A stretch of DNA of 64,000 nt from NCBI GenBank assembly GCA_044220875.1, contig JBGAQH010000003.1, positions 310,001 to 374,000 on the forward strand, written 5' to 3'. The notes under the pieces were generated by a model. That model ran no database searches. It worked only from the letters and a program-made list of their open reading frames with translations, and was not told where the DNA came from. Source of the stretch: JAEUIT01 sp044220875 (GTDB lineage Bacteria > Planctomycetota > Phycisphaerae > Phycisphaerales > SM1A02). Every line of letters starts with the position of its first letter. Within the stretch, counting starts at the first letter, position 1. Positions 16,945-26,108 of the stretch are shown here, piece after piece. A program made the position numbers and the translations under genes.

Positions 16945-18546
16945 ATGACTCGCGGGCGAAATCCCGGCTTCTCACCCGACCCCGAGAGGGGCCCCGGCGC
17001 CCCCGACGGCAGTGGGTCGAACGAGCCGTTCGATGCGGCGGATGGGGAGGGCGGAGAGCCCGAGGCCGGGAGGGACCTGACCGATGATGAGCTGGCCGCA
17101 ACGCCGGAGGAGAGTTCGACCCGCCTCGGCCGCCTCCTTCGCAAGGCCCGTGGCTTGCCCAAGGTCCCCGGCGTTTACCTCATGAAGGACGCGGAGGGCC
17201 ATGTCCTCTACGTGGGCAAGGCCGGCTGCCTCCCCAATCGGGTCTCGAGCTACTTCGTCCCCTCGGCGGACCTGGGCTTCAAGAAGCAGCCGATGCTCGC
17301 GGTCGTCGAGGACTTCGACGTCATTCCCTGCGAGGGCGAGTGGGAGGCGCTCCTGCTCGAGAGCCGGCTGGTGAAGGACACGAAGCCGCGCTACAACGCC
17401 AAGCTCACCGACGACAAGACCTTTCCCTATCTGGCGGTGACGCTGCGCGACGAATTTCCCGGCGTGTACGTCACCCGGAACCCGACCGATGAGCGCTTCA
17501 AGGGGGCGAAGATCTTCGGGCCCTTCACCTCGGTCGCTGCCCTGCGTCACGCCCTCCAACTGCTGCAGCGGGTCTTCCAATACCGAACCTGCGAGATGGA
17601 GATCGCCAGCGACGATCCGAGGAACCGCTTCTTTCGCCCCTGCCTCCTCCACGCCATCCGGCAATGCACGGCACCCTGCGCCAATCGCATCACGCCGGAG
17701 GCCTACCGCGCCGACGTCGAACGGTTCCTTCGCTTCCTCGGCGGCAAGCACAGCCAGATGCTGCGCGAGCTCAACGAGGAGATGACCGCCGCCGCCGCCG
17801 CGCTTCAGTTCGAGCGAGCGGCTGCGTTGCGCGATCAGATCCGGGCGATTCAGAAGCTCGACGATCGCGAGCGCCGGGCCGGCGCCGCCTACGACTGGCA
17901 GCCCGAGGTGACGATCTTCTCCGGCGATCCGAGCGCCGGCGTGCGGAGCCTGCAGCGGACGCTCGGCCTCGAACGCGAGATCCGGTGCCTCGAGGCGATC
18001 GACATCGCCCACCTCGTCGGCGGCGAGACGGTCGGCAGCAAGGTCTGCTTCATCGACGGCCGCCCATTCAAGGACGGCTACCGGCGCTTTCGGATCAAGA
18101 GCGTCCAGAACGATGACTACATGGCAATCCGCGAAGTCGTCAGCCGCCGCTATCGCGACGCCGGCGCCGGCCAGGAGCTCTACCCCGACGTGATTCTCAT
18201 CGACGGCGGACTTGGGCAGCTTCATGCGGCGCTCGAGGCCTTCGACCAGCTCGACGTGAAGCCGCCGATGGTCATCTCCCTTGCGAAGAAGGAAGAGCTC
18301 ATCTTCGTCCAGCGGAAGTCCGAGCCGATCCGCCTCGGACGCGAGCACCTCGGCCTGCGGCTCTGCCAGGCGATTCGCGATGAGGCCCATCGATTCGCCC
18401 AGCATTACCACCATCTCCTCCGCAGCAAGCGGGTGATCGACGAGGCCGCGGAGTCCGGAGGTCGCGGCGTTCCGGCCAAGCGGGCGACGTCGCGAACGCG
18501 AAAGCCAAAAGGCGACGGAATGGCCGGTCCTGAACATTCGGCCTGA
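16945..18546 (+). CDS. uvrC: UvrABC system protein C, lacking C-terminal HhH domain
   Basis: A 533-residue nucleotide-excision-repair nuclease. An acidic, probably disordered N-terminal extension of ~60 residues precedes the GIY-YIG domain (GVYLM at ~76 to LYVGKA at ~92). The Fe-S-type Cys cluster follows (RTCEM ... PCLLHAIRQCTAPC), then a UVR motif (FERAAALRDQIRAIQKL) that contacts UvrB. The RNase H-like domain shows AIDIAHLVG, DVILIDGGLGQL and HRFA. Both nuclease sites therefore appear intact. After HRFA only ~60 basic, low-complexity residues remain, so the usual tandem HhH DNA-binding domain is missing. A TAGAGT box 6 nt before the ATG supports this start. Confidence 0.93.
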   Translation: MTRGRNPGFSPDPERGPGAPDGSGSNEPFDAADGEGGEPEAGRDLTDDELAATPEESSTRLGRLLRKARGLPKVPGVYLMKDAEGHVLYVGKAGCLPNRVSSYFVPSADLGFKKQPMLAVVEDFDVIPCEGEWEALLLESRLVKDTKPRYNAKLTDDKTFPYLAVTLRDEFPGVYVTRNPTDERFKGAKIFGPFTSVAALRHALQLLQRVFQYRTCEMEIASDDPRNRFFRPCLLHAIRQCTAPCANRITPEAYRADVERFLRFLGGKHSQMLRELNEEMTAAAAALQFERAAALRDQIRAIQKLDDRERRAGAAYDWQPEVTIFSGDPSAGVRSLQRTLGLEREIRCLEAIDIAHLVGGETVGSKVCFIDGRPFKDGYRRFRIKSVQNDDYMAIREVVSRRYRDAGAGQELYPDVILIDGGLGQLHAALEAFDQLDVKPPMVISLAKKEELIFVQRKSEPIRLGREHLGLRLCQAIRDEAHRFAQHYHHLLRSKRVIDEAAESGGRGVPAKRATSRTRKPKGDGMAGPEHSA

Positions 18547-18575
18547 TTCCCCGCACCGCCCACTGCACATCGTCG

Positions 18576-18581
18576 TACCGT
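18576..18581 (+). promoter_or_regulatory. TANNNT box for leaderless GT-C/TPR gene
   Basis: TACCGT lies 6 nt before the GTG at 18588. This supports GTG over the in-frame ATG at 18618. Confidence 0.4.
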
Positions 18582-18587
18582 GGCGCC

Positions 18588-20732
18588 GTGAACACTGTCC
18601 ATCGCGATGCGTCGGAGATGCGATTCCCGACGAGTCTGCTCGCGGTGACGCTGATCGCCCTTGCTGCGCTCGCCTCCGTGCCGCTCGTCTCCGCGGGCTG
18701 GATCTGGGACGACGACTCCTACGTGACGCGCAACGCGCTCCTCCTCGATCCCGGGGGGCTTTCTGCGATCTGGACGCCCGGCGCCACGCCGCAGTTCTAT
18801 CCGCTGGTCTTCACGAGCTTCTGGATCGAGGCCCAACTCTACGGCGAGGATTTCGCGGCACAGCCGCTCGGATTCCATCTCGTGAACTGGGCCCTTCATG
18901 TGGGCTCGGCGCTCCTCCTCTGGCGCGTGCTCCTTCGATATCGCGTCCCCGGGGCGTGGCTCGCGGCGGCGCTCTTCGCCGTGCACCCGATGCAGGTCGA
19001 GAGCGTGGCGTGGGTGAGCGAGCGAAAGAACGTGATGGCCCTCTTCCTCGCCCTCCTCTCGATGCGCTGCTGGATCGCCAAGGACGACGCCGAGGGGGGC
19101 GAGCGGACCGGATGGTACGTCGCGTCGCTCTTCCTCTTTGCAGCGGCGATGCTGGCGAAGACGATGGTCGCGGCCCTGGCGCCGGCGCTCATTGCCATCG
19201 ATCTCTGGCGGCGGACGCCGCTCGGGTCCAAGCGCCTGCTTTCGATCGTCCCCTTCTTCGCGATCGGCATTCCGCTCGGCGCGCTGACGGCGTGGATCGA
19301 GGACACGCACGTGGGGGCTTCCGGCGGGGAGTTTGCGCTCTCGATTGCCGACCGCCTGGTCCTCGCCCCTCGCGCCGCGCTCTGGTACCTCTGGACGTGG
19401 CTCTGGCCCGGCGGTCTCTCGTTCGTCTACGAGCGATGGGAAGTGAGCGCCGCGAAGCCATGGCAGTGGATGCCGCTCGTCGCCGCCGTCGCGCTTGCCG
19501 TCGCCTGCGCCATTGCATGGCGTCGCGGCGTGCGCGGGCCGGCGGTGATCGCGGCGATCTTCATCGCGTGCGTCTTCCCCGCGCTGGGATTCCTGAACGT
19601 CTACCCATTCCGCTTCTCGTTCGTCGCGGACCATTTCGCCTATGTCGCCACGCCGGTGCTGGCCGCGGCGAGCGCATGGTGCCTTGTCCATATCGGCGCG
19701 AGGATGCCCCGGCGCATCGGGATCGCCGGCACGGCAGCGCTGCTGGCCGGCCTTGCCCTGCTGAGCATGGGGCAGGGCGGCTCGTATCGCGACGAGGAAA
19801 CGCTCTGGCGAAGGACGCTCGCCGCGAATCCGCGGGCTTGGATGCCGGCGAGCAATCTGGCCGGCCTCATCGTGGCCCGGGCCGGGAACGCTGCGCGGGC
19901 TGGAGCGATGACGAAGGCCGCGGCCCTGGCCGCCGAGGCGGAGCCCTTCGCGCGACAGGCGGTTGACCTCGCCCCCGATTCGTTCAGTTCCTGGCTCCAT
20001 CTCTCGGAGTGCCTGCGCATTCAGGGACGATTCCCTGAGGCGCTGGACGCGGCCCGCGCTGCGCTTGCTCGGGACGAGCGCATCCCCGATACGCACTGGT
20101 CCATCGGTCGACTGCTCGAGCAGGAGGGCGACATGGCCGCGGCGATCGACGCCTATCGCCGGGGTGCGACATTGCCCGAGGTGATGCGGCAGGACTCGAT
20201 CGACAACGCCCAGGCGCTGACCCGCCGTGCCGACTATGCCCGGGCGCTCACGCTGGCCGGCCGCGATGCGGAGGCGATCGAGGCATGGAAGAACGTCCTC
20301 GCCCTCCATCCCGATGACGCGCGCGTCTCTGGCAATCTTGGTCTTCTGTACGAGCGATGTGGGGACTGGACCAACGCCCGCGTCGCGTATCGGTCGGCCA
20401 TTGCCCACACCGACGTGACCCGCGCCGCGGATCTGCCGGTCGTCCTTCAGGTGCTCCCGCGGCTCGTGAACGCACTTCTGACGCCGCCGTCGACCGCTGA
20501 CGAGCTGGCGGATGCCCTCTCCGCCTCGCGCTGGCTTGCCGATCGGACGGAGCATGGCGACGCGCTCTCCATGCTGCTCCTCGCCCGTGCCGAGCAGGCG
20601 ACGGGAATGCCCACCGCAGCGGCGACTTTTGCCCAGGCCCAGCATCTGGCCGACGACCCGAAGCAGCCGGACGCCCTTCGCCGGGAGATTGGCCGCTTCG
20701 CGCCATCGTTTCTTCCCCATGGCGGAGCGTAG
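18588..20732 (+). CDS. GT-C-like membrane protein with C-terminal TPR region
   Basis: A 714-residue protein. The first ~390 residues hold about ten membrane segments and an early acidic loop (GWIWDDDSYVTRN), as in GT-C glycosyltransferases of the TMTC/PMT type. Further matching segments are FHLVNWALHVGSALLLWR and AVHPMQVESVAWVSERKNVMA, which are strongly reminiscent of TMTC-like O-mannosyltransferases. From about residue 410 onwards, TPR helical pairs follow (for example PDSFSSWLHLSECLRIQGRFPEAL without its last residues, and VSGNLGLLYERCGDW). The enzyme probably transfers a sugar from a lipid carrier on the outer face. The start GTG is supported by the TACCGT box. The acceptor is unknown. 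Confidence 0.75.
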   Translation: MNTVHRDASEMRFPTSLLAVTLIALAALASVPLVSAGWIWDDDSYVTRNALLLDPGGLSAIWTPGATPQFYPLVFTSFWIEAQLYGEDFAAQPLGFHLVNWALHVGSALLLWRVLLRYRVPGAWLAAALFAVHPMQVESVAWVSERKNVMALFLALLSMRCWIAKDDAEGGERTGWYVASLFLFAAAMLAKTMVAALAPALIAIDLWRRTPLGSKRLLSIVPFFAIGIPLGALTAWIEDTHVGASGGEFALSIADRLVLAPRAALWYLWTWLWPGGLSFVYERWEVSAAKPWQWMPLVAAVALAVACAIAWRRGVRGPAVIAAIFIACVFPALGFLNVYPFRFSFVADHFAYVATPVLAAASAWCLVHIGARMPRRIGIAGTAALLAGLALLSMGQGGSYRDEETLWRRTLAANPRAWMPASNLAGLIVARAGNAARAGAMTKAAALAAEAEPFARQAVDLAPDSFSSWLHLSECLRIQGRFPEALDAARAALARDERIPDTHWSIGRLLEQEGDMAAAIDAYRRGATLPEVMRQDSIDNAQALTRRADYARALTLAGRDAEAIEAWKNVLALHPDDARVSGNLGLLYERCGDWTNARVAYRSAIAHTDVTRAADLPVVLQVLPRLVNALLTPPSTADELADALSASRWLADRTEHGDALSMLLLARAEQATGMPTAAATFAQAQHLADDPKQPDALRREIGRFAPSFLPHGGA

Positions 20733-20753
20733 TGGGTAGGCTCTCCCATCGAA

Positions 20754-21596
20754 ATGCCGCCGAACGAGACTCCATGCGAGTCGGCCGCCTCGAGCGCGGG
20801 AGAGCAGGCCGCGTCGGGTGACGCGGAATGTGGTCAGCAGGCGAATGATCGGGCAAAGGAGCGCGATGCGCTGCGCGAGGAGTTCGACGCGCTGCTCTAC
20901 GCGATCGCCCATGACCTGCGGGCGCCGATTCGGGCAATGGACGGCTTCAGTCGGCTCCTTGCCGAAGACCTCGAGGCGAGCGACGGCGTGCCGCCATCGG
21001 CACGCGAGCACCTTCGGTTCCTTCGTGAGGGGGCAGCGCGCATGGCCCGTCAGGTGCAGGGGCTGATGGCTCTCGGCGAGGTGACTCGCTGTGCCATGCG
21101 GCGCGAGCCGGTGGCGATGGAGGCGATCGTCCGCGAGGTCGTCGCCGACCGTGTGTCCCCGCAGGGGCCGCTCCAATGGGACATCGGCCCGTTGCCGCCC
21201 TGCGTCGGCGACCCTGTCCTCCTGCGACGGGTCTGGCTGGAACTCATCGACAATGCCGTGCGGCATTCGAGGGGGTGCGAACACCCAATCATTCGAATCG
21301 CGGGCGAGACGCTCGGGGAGGGCGGGCTCGCCCGGTATCGTGTCGCTGACAGCGGCGATGGCTTCGACGCGTTCGCGGCGACGCGGCTGTTCCGTCCCCT
21401 GCAGCGTTGCCATCCCGCCGGCGAACGCGATGCGGGGGTTGGCATGGGGCTGAGCATCGCGCGCCGCATCGTGCTCCGGCATGGCGGAACGGTGCATGCG
21501 TCGGGAGAGACCGGCGCGGGAGCGACCTTCTCGTTCACGATTCCGACGGGCGTGGCGTTCCCCGCGTGCGATGCCGAAAGGACCTGCCGACCATGA
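20754..21596 (+). CDS. Sensor histidine kinase (no sensor domain)
   Basis: A 280-residue soluble kinase with a short N-terminal tail. The HisKA dimerisation helix reads LLYAIAHDLRAPIRAMDGFSRLL, with phospho-acceptor His at residue 53. The ATPase domain shows LIDNAVRHSRG (N box), VADSGDGFD (G1) and GVGMGLSIARRIV (G2). The sequence type is that of phytochrome-like kinases, but no GAF, PHY or PAS domain is present, so the signal must come from a partner. It starts 21 nt after the upstream gene and overlaps the hybrid kinase gene by 4 nt (ATGA at 21593-21596). Kinase and hybrid are therefore co-translated and probably work together. Confidence 0.88.
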   Translation: MPPNETPCESAASSAGEQAASGDAECGQQANDRAKERDALREEFDALLYAIAHDLRAPIRAMDGFSRLLAEDLEASDGVPPSAREHLRFLREGAARMARQVQGLMALGEVTRCAMRREPVAMEAIVREVVADRVSPQGPLQWDIGPLPPCVGDPVLLRRVWLELIDNAVRHSRGCEHPIIRIAGETLGEGGLARYRVADSGDGFDAFAATRLFRPLQRCHPAGERDAGVGMGLSIARRIVLRHGGTVHASGETGAGATFSFTIPTGVAFPACDAERTCRP

Positions 21597-23578
21597 ATGA
21601 CGACGCTCGCAGGCCGCGGTTCGACGGGATCGAGCACATCGAGGTGCTTCTTCTGGAGGACAGCGAGGCGGACGCGAAGCTCATCGAGGTCACCCTTCGG
21701 CGAAGCGGGCTCGCATTCCGGGCGCAGCGGATCGACTGTTGGGAGCATCTGGTCCGTGCGCTGGGCGGCGAGGCGCACGTGCTCCTCTGCGACTACTCCG
21801 TTCCGGGCCTTGATCCGCTGAACGTCATCGCCGAGGTCAGGCAGCGGCGCCCCGATGTGCCGGTGATCATCGTCTCGGGCAGCATCGGCGAGGACTACGC
21901 CGTCGCGGCGATGCGGGCCGGAGCGGACGACTACGTCCTCAAGGACCGGCTCGAGCGCCTGGGGATCGCGGTGGAACAGGCGATGGAGCGCCGGCGAATC
22001 GAGCGCGACCGCCAGCGGGCCGAGGACACCGCACGGCTGCTCTTTCGCACCATCGACGCGACACGGCAGGGGGTCGTGCTGCTGGACGCCACCGCGCCCA
22101 CCCATCCGATCGTCTTCGCGAATCCGGCGTTCCTGGCGTGCATCGGCCGCACTGCGGCCGAGGTCCTCGGCCGCTCGCTCGGCGAGGCGCTCGACGCCGA
22201 GCCGGCGGTCAGCGCCATCGCCGACGGCGCGGCCGACACCGGCGACTTCACCGAGGGCGAGGTGCTGGCCCATCGGAAGGACGGCTCGGTCTTCTGGTGC
22301 AGCCTTTCGGTCGAGGCCCTCAAGGATGGCGATCGGCATCCGACCCACCTCAGCGCGTCGTGCGTGGACGTGACCGAGCGCCGGCGCCTCGAGGAGCAGT
22401 TCCGCCAGATGCAGAAGATGGAGGCCTTGGGCCAGCTCGCCGGCGGCGTGGCCCATGACTTCAACAACCTGCTCTTCGTCATCAACGCCTATTCCCAGCA
22501 GCTCTCCGACGAGCCGGGCATGTCCGCGGCGGCACGCGACGCGGTTCGGGCCATCGCCGAGTGCGGCGAGCGAGGCACGGCGCTCACGCGGCAGCTGCTC
22601 CTCTTCAGCCGCAACGAATTCGTGGCACCGGTGCGGGTGGAGGTGAACGCGACCCTGCGCGATCTCGATCGCATGCTCCGGCGGCTGATCCGTGAGGACA
22701 TCACGCTTGAGACGAAGTGCGGCCCCGAGGTGACCGCGGTCCGCTGGGGCGAAGGCATGCTCGAGCGCGTGCTCACCAACCTGGTGCTGAATGCCCGCGA
22801 CGCGATGCTCGACGGCGGCACGATCACGATCGAGTCCGCACGGCGCGTGCTGACCCAGCAGCTCGACACGCCGCGCGGCTCGGTCCCCGCGGGCACCTAC
22901 ATCACGATTGCCGTCACCGACACCGGCATCGGCATGTCGCCCGAGCTGCAGGAGCGGCTCTTCGAGCCCTTCTTCACGACCAAGGGACCCGATCGCGGCA
23001 CCGGTCTCGGTCTGGCGACCGCCTACGGCATGGTCAGTCAGGCGGGGGGCTTCATCGACCTGCGAAGCGAGGTCGGACAGGGTTCGACCTTCACGATCTA
23101 CCTGCCGGAGCGCGACGACGTCAAGCCTCCCTCGACGGTGGACCGGAGTGCGTTGCCGCACGGCAGCGAATCGATCCTGTTGGTGGAGGATGACGCTCGC
23201 GTGCGCCAGGTCATCGAGGAGATGCTGACCGCGCTGGGCTATCGGGTGACCAGCGCCGGAGACGGCATGCGGGCGATGGAATTCGCCGAGGCGGAAATGC
23301 CCGATCTTCTTGTCACCGACGTGGTGATGCCGGGGATGAACGGCAGGACGCTGGCCGATCGCCTTCGCCGGCGACGGCAGGGGCTGCCCGTCCTGTTCAT
23401 GTCCGGCTACTCCGACGACCCCGCACACCGGACGAGTCCGGAGCGCCCCGGCATTGCGCATCTGCAAAAGCCCTTCAGCATGCAGGTATTGGCGGAGCGG
23501 GTGCGGGAGCTCCTCGCGGTCGAGAGCGCGTGGCCGATCGGGGGGAGCGCGAGCGGGGCCCGCAGAAAGCACTCCTAG
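21593..23578 (+). CDS. Hybrid histidine kinase: receiver-PAS-HisKA-ATPase-receiver
   Basis: A 661-residue cytoplasmic protein. The N-terminal receiver has its phospho-acceptor Asp at 67 (LLCDYSVPG) and Lys in VLKDR. A PAS domain (about 150-265) follows, then HisKA with His 288 (GGVAHDFNNLL) and an ATPase domain (VLNARDAM, DTGIGM, GTGLGLATAYGMV). The C-terminal receiver has Asp at about 576 (LVTDVVMPG) and LQKPF. The His-box type AHDFNN is common in hybrid kinases. No membrane segment is visible. The N-terminal receiver may take phosphate from the kinase encoded just upstream, whose stop codon it overlaps. I chose ATG 21593 because it starts the receiver domain. Confidence 0.9.
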   Translation: MNDDARRPRFDGIEHIEVLLLEDSEADAKLIEVTLRRSGLAFRAQRIDCWEHLVRALGGEAHVLLCDYSVPGLDPLNVIAEVRQRRPDVPVIIVSGSIGEDYAVAAMRAGADDYVLKDRLERLGIAVEQAMERRRIERDRQRAEDTARLLFRTIDATRQGVVLLDATAPTHPIVFANPAFLACIGRTAAEVLGRSLGEALDAEPAVSAIADGAADTGDFTEGEVLAHRKDGSVFWCSLSVEALKDGDRHPTHLSASCVDVTERRRLEEQFRQMQKMEALGQLAGGVAHDFNNLLFVINAYSQQLSDEPGMSAAARDAVRAIAECGERGTALTRQLLLFSRNEFVAPVRVEVNATLRDLDRMLRRLIREDITLETKCGPEVTAVRWGEGMLERVLTNLVLNARDAMLDGGTITIESARRVLTQQLDTPRGSVPAGTYITIAVTDTGIGMSPELQERLFEPFFTTKGPDRGTGLGLATAYGMVSQAGGFIDLRSEVGQGSTFTIYLPERDDVKPPSTVDRSALPHGSESILLVEDDARVRQVIEEMLTALGYRVTSAGDGMRAMEFAEAEMPDLLVTDVVMPGMNGRTLADRLRRRRQGLPVLFMSGYSDDPAHRTSPERPGIAHLQKPFSMQVLAERVRELLAVESAWPIGGSASGARRKHS

Positions 23579-23715
23579 GCGTTCCGTGGCGAGTCGATTG
23601 TCCGACGTGGCAGGCGTGGAGCTCGGAAGGACTACGCAATTCGTCCGCGTTCCGGACGCGCGGTCGCCATGGTCACCCCCAGAATCCGATCATCAGGACC
23701 GAAGGAGTCTGCTTC

Positions 23716-24975
23716 GTGTCCTCTCGTCCAATCCCCAGCGTGTCGCGACCGCGCGATGAGTCTCGTCGCCTCGCTCGCCTGCGTGCCCTCGCCATTCTCG
23801 ATACCCCTCCAGAGCCCCGATTCGACCGAATCGTCGAGCTCGCCTGCCACATCTTCGGCGTGCCGATGGCGGCCATTGGCCTTGTCGATGAGGGACGTCA
23901 GTGGTTCAAGGCCCGTCGCGGAATCGCCTTGGGGGAGATCGCCCGTGACGCATCGTTCTGTGCCCAGACCATTCTCGGCGACGAGCCGCTGGTGATCGCC
24001 GACGCGGCCTCCGATCCGCGGTTCGCATCGCACCCGCTGGTCGTCGGTCCGCCCGGCATCCGCTTCTATGCGGGAACGCCGATCACGATCGACGGCCATC
24101 ACGTCGGATCGCTCTGCGTGCTCGATCGGCGCGAGCAGCGTCCCTCGAGGGACATGCTGCGCTGCCTCACCGACCTGGCGGCGATCGCCGCGGATGCCCT
24201 CCAGCGGCACGAGACGGAGATGCGGGTCGCGGTGGCCTGCGCGTCGCGCTCGGCGTTTCTGGGCGTGCTCAGCCATGAGATGCGCACGCCGATCGGCGCA
24301 GTCTTGGGCTACCTCGACTTGCTTGGCGAGGAGTTGCCGCCGCCGGAACGCGCCGAGGCGCGCGAGGGAATCAGCCGCAACGCGGACCGCCTGCTGCAGC
24401 TCGTCGATGACATGCTCGAACTGGTGCAAATCGAATCGGGTGCGACCGTGCCCTCGATCACGCTCATCCGCCCCGCCCGCCTGCTCCATGACCTCTTCGA
24501 CGAATTCGCGGTCCGGGCGCGGGCCAAGCAGGTGGAGCTGACGGCGGAGATCCGCATTGCGGCGGATCTCACGGCCACCGCCGATCCCCGACACGTTCGG
24601 CGGGCGATCGCCAGCCTGCTCGACAACGCCGTGAAGTTCACGCAGGCGGGAGGCACGATTCGCGTCGAGGCAACCGTCGAATCGGCGACCGCCGAAACCA
24701 ATGTCCTGCGGGTGTTCGTCACCGACTCCGGCATCGGTCTCCCGCCGGGCGACGCGGAGCACCTCTTCCTGCCCTTCGAAGTGGGCGACGCGAGCATGTC
24801 GCGGCGCTTCGGCGGCACCGGCACCGGCTTGGCCATCGCCCGCCACTTCGCCCGAGCCAGCGGCGGCGACGTCACGTTGGGGCCGGCGCCGGAGCGGGGC
24901 ACGGTGGCGACGATCACCTTCGTGATGGGTGTGCCGAGCGGAACCCTGCCGGCGCTGACCAGCCGAAGCGGCTGA
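23716..24975 (+). CDS. GAF-domain sensor histidine kinase
   Basis: A 419-residue soluble kinase. A GAF domain spans about residues 30-165 (DRIVELACHIFGVPMAAIGLVDEGRQ without its last residues, then FYAGTPI and VGSLCVLD). HisKA follows with His 187 (VLSHEMRTPIGAVLGYLDLL), then the ATPase domain (LLDNAVKFTQAGG, DSGIGLPPGD, FGGTGTGLAIARHFA). I chose the GTG at 23716 because GAAGGAG lies 9 nt upstream and the family N-terminus follows; an upstream start would run into the previous gene. The LuxR-type regulator gene converges on it 32 nt downstream and is a candidate partner. The signal is unknown. Confidence 0.87.
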   Translation: MSSRPIPSVSRPRDESRRLARLRALAILDTPPEPRFDRIVELACHIFGVPMAAIGLVDEGRQWFKARRGIALGEIARDASFCAQTILGDEPLVIADAASDPRFASHPLVVGPPGIRFYAGTPITIDGHHVGSLCVLDRREQRPSRDMLRCLTDLAAIAADALQRHETEMRVAVACASRSAFLGVLSHEMRTPIGAVLGYLDLLGEELPPPERAEAREGISRNADRLLQLVDDMLELVQIESGATVPSITLIRPARLLHDLFDEFAVRARAKQVELTAEIRIAADLTATADPRHVRRAIASLLDNAVKFTQAGGTIRVEATVESATAETNVLRVFVTDSGIGLPPGDAEHLFLPFEVGDASMSRRFGGTGTGLAIARHFARASGGDVTLGPAPERGTVATITFVMGVPSGTLPALTSRSG

Positions 24976-25007
24976 GCGACGACGTGAGTGGCGATGGGAT
25001 TCGAGCG

Positions 25008-25679
25008 TCAGGAATTCGCGTCGTCGGCGCCTGGCCCGCCCGTGCCCGAGACAAGGCCTTCGCGATGGGCGAAGAGGGCCAGCTTCACGCGCTCGTGCAC
25101 GCCGAGCCGCTGCATCAGCCGCTCGACGTGCCGCTCGACCGTGCGGGGGCTGAGGCACATGGTCTCGGCCATTTCCTTCGTGTTGAGGCCGCGGCCGATG
25201 TAGGTCAGCACCTCGTGCTCGCGCGGGGTCAGCGACTTGGCGAGCGAACCGCCGCTCTCGGGCTTTGACTCGAAGACGACCTGGCCGAGCAGGACCTTCT
25301 CGATCGATGCGACGATCGTCCCCGGCGGCGATGACTTGTGGAGGAACGCCACCGCACCGATGCGCTCCGCCTCGGCGGCGTAGCTCGGATGTTCGTGTCC
25401 GGTCAGGAACGCGATCTTCGTGCCCGGGCTGATGCCCCGAAGCGTGCGGGCGACGTCGAACGCCGAACGCCCGGGCATCTCGATGTCCATGAGCACCAGC
25501 GAGGGGCGGTGTTCCTGGACGACGGCGATGGCGTCGTCGGCGCGATCGAGGCGGCCGACGACACGAACCTGCGCCGAGCGCTCGAGCATCCCGGCGATCG
25601 CATCGCGAACGAGGCGATGGTCATCGACCAGAACGACGGTCGGTCGAGGGTCTCGACGGGTATCCGGTGTGGTGCTCAT
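25008..25679 (-). CDS. NarL/LuxR-type response regulator
   Basis: A 223-residue two-domain regulator. The receiver (residues 13-130) shows VVLVDDHRLVRD, the phospho-acceptor Asp 65 in LVLMDIEMPG, and FLHKSSPP with the conserved Lys. The LuxR-type HTH (about 147-210) reads LTPREHEVLTYIGRGLNTKEMA and SPRTVERHVERLMQRLGV. It should bind DNA as a dimer when phosphorylated. It converges on the GAF kinase gene at a 32-nt gap, so it is a plausible but unproven partner of one of the three kinases. No target operator can be identified. Confidence 0.92.
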   Translation of the reverse strand: MSTTPDTRRDPRPTVVLVDDHRLVRDAIAGMLERSAQVRVVGRLDRADDAIAVVQEHRPSLVLMDIEMPGRSAFDVARTLRGISPGTKIAFLTGHEHPSYAAEAERIGAVAFLHKSSPPGTIVASIEKVLLGQVVFESKPESGGSLAKSLTPREHEVLTYIGRGLNTKEMAETMCLSPRTVERHVERLMQRLGVHERVKLALFAHREGLVSGTGGPGADDANS

Positions 25680-25802
25680 GGCGCAGGCGATGCGAAGGCA
25701 ACCTCAGGGTATCCACTCGCGCGCTGTACCACCTCCATATTTCGCCGCTTGCGTCGAATCTCCGAGCGTGTCGCACTCGCGCGACGACATGGAGGACTTT
25801 TC

Positions 25803-25925
25803 ATGTCATCGCCGCGTCGGTGGCGCGGAAAGCGGCTCAGGCGGCAGCCTCATTGCGACCGCAGAGTCGTCAATGTCGCGATGCTCGGGGGCGGTGCGCG
25901 ACAACGCCTGCACGGCGTCGGGTGA
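25803..25925 (+). CDS. Possible small basic protein (40 residues)
   Basis: The only support is a near-perfect ribosome site, GGAGGA 6 nt before the ATG. The peptide (starting MSSPRRWRGKRLRRQPHC) is Arg-rich with no recognisable family, and codon use is less GC3-biased than in neighbours. It could be a leader peptide, a spurious ORF or a decayed gene. Confidence 0.2.
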   Translation: MSSPRRWRGKRLRRQPHCDRRVVNVAMLGGGARQRLHGVG

Positions 25926-26026
25926 GGGCGTGCGCGGCACCGCATTCGCGCGATGCGCGGTCCGGTGTGCCGCTGCGATCGCGTCGTACGCGTCATGTGC
26001 GAAGCGCCGAGCATTGCATGAACGCA

Positions 26027-26063
26027 CACGGGGCAGCGCCCGTCGCGCGGGCGCTGCCCCGTG
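26027..26063. terminator. Strong hairpin between the 25.8-kb region and enolase
   Basis: A 16-bp perfect stem (left arm 26027-26042, right arm 26048-26063) with loop TCGCG lies 45 nt past the enolase stop. It lacks a clear T-run on either side, so it may act as a bidirectional terminator or an RNA-stabilising structure. Confidence 0.65.
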
Positions 26064-26108
26064 GCGAATCGAATCGATGTGCGTACGCGTCGCGGGCGGC
26101 GGCCGTCG

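Larger units (their letters stand above)
25680..26108 (+). other. Intergenic region with possible small ORF and strong hairpin
   Basis: About 430 nt without a clear gene. It includes the upstream region of the LuxR-type regulator, a strong Shine-Dalgarno sequence (GGAGGA, 25791-25796) 6 nt before an ATG at 25803, and a 16-bp hairpin at 26027-26063. The ORF at 25803-25925 would encode a 40-residue Arg-rich peptide, but 10 of its 40 codons end in A or T, more than in surrounding genes. I do not call it a gene with confidence. Confidence 0.4.

Noticed and set aside
18405..21497. Minus-strand frame of about 1000 codons
   Set aside because: Antisense to the end of uvrC, the GT-C/TPR gene and a histidine kinase, all with recognisable motifs.
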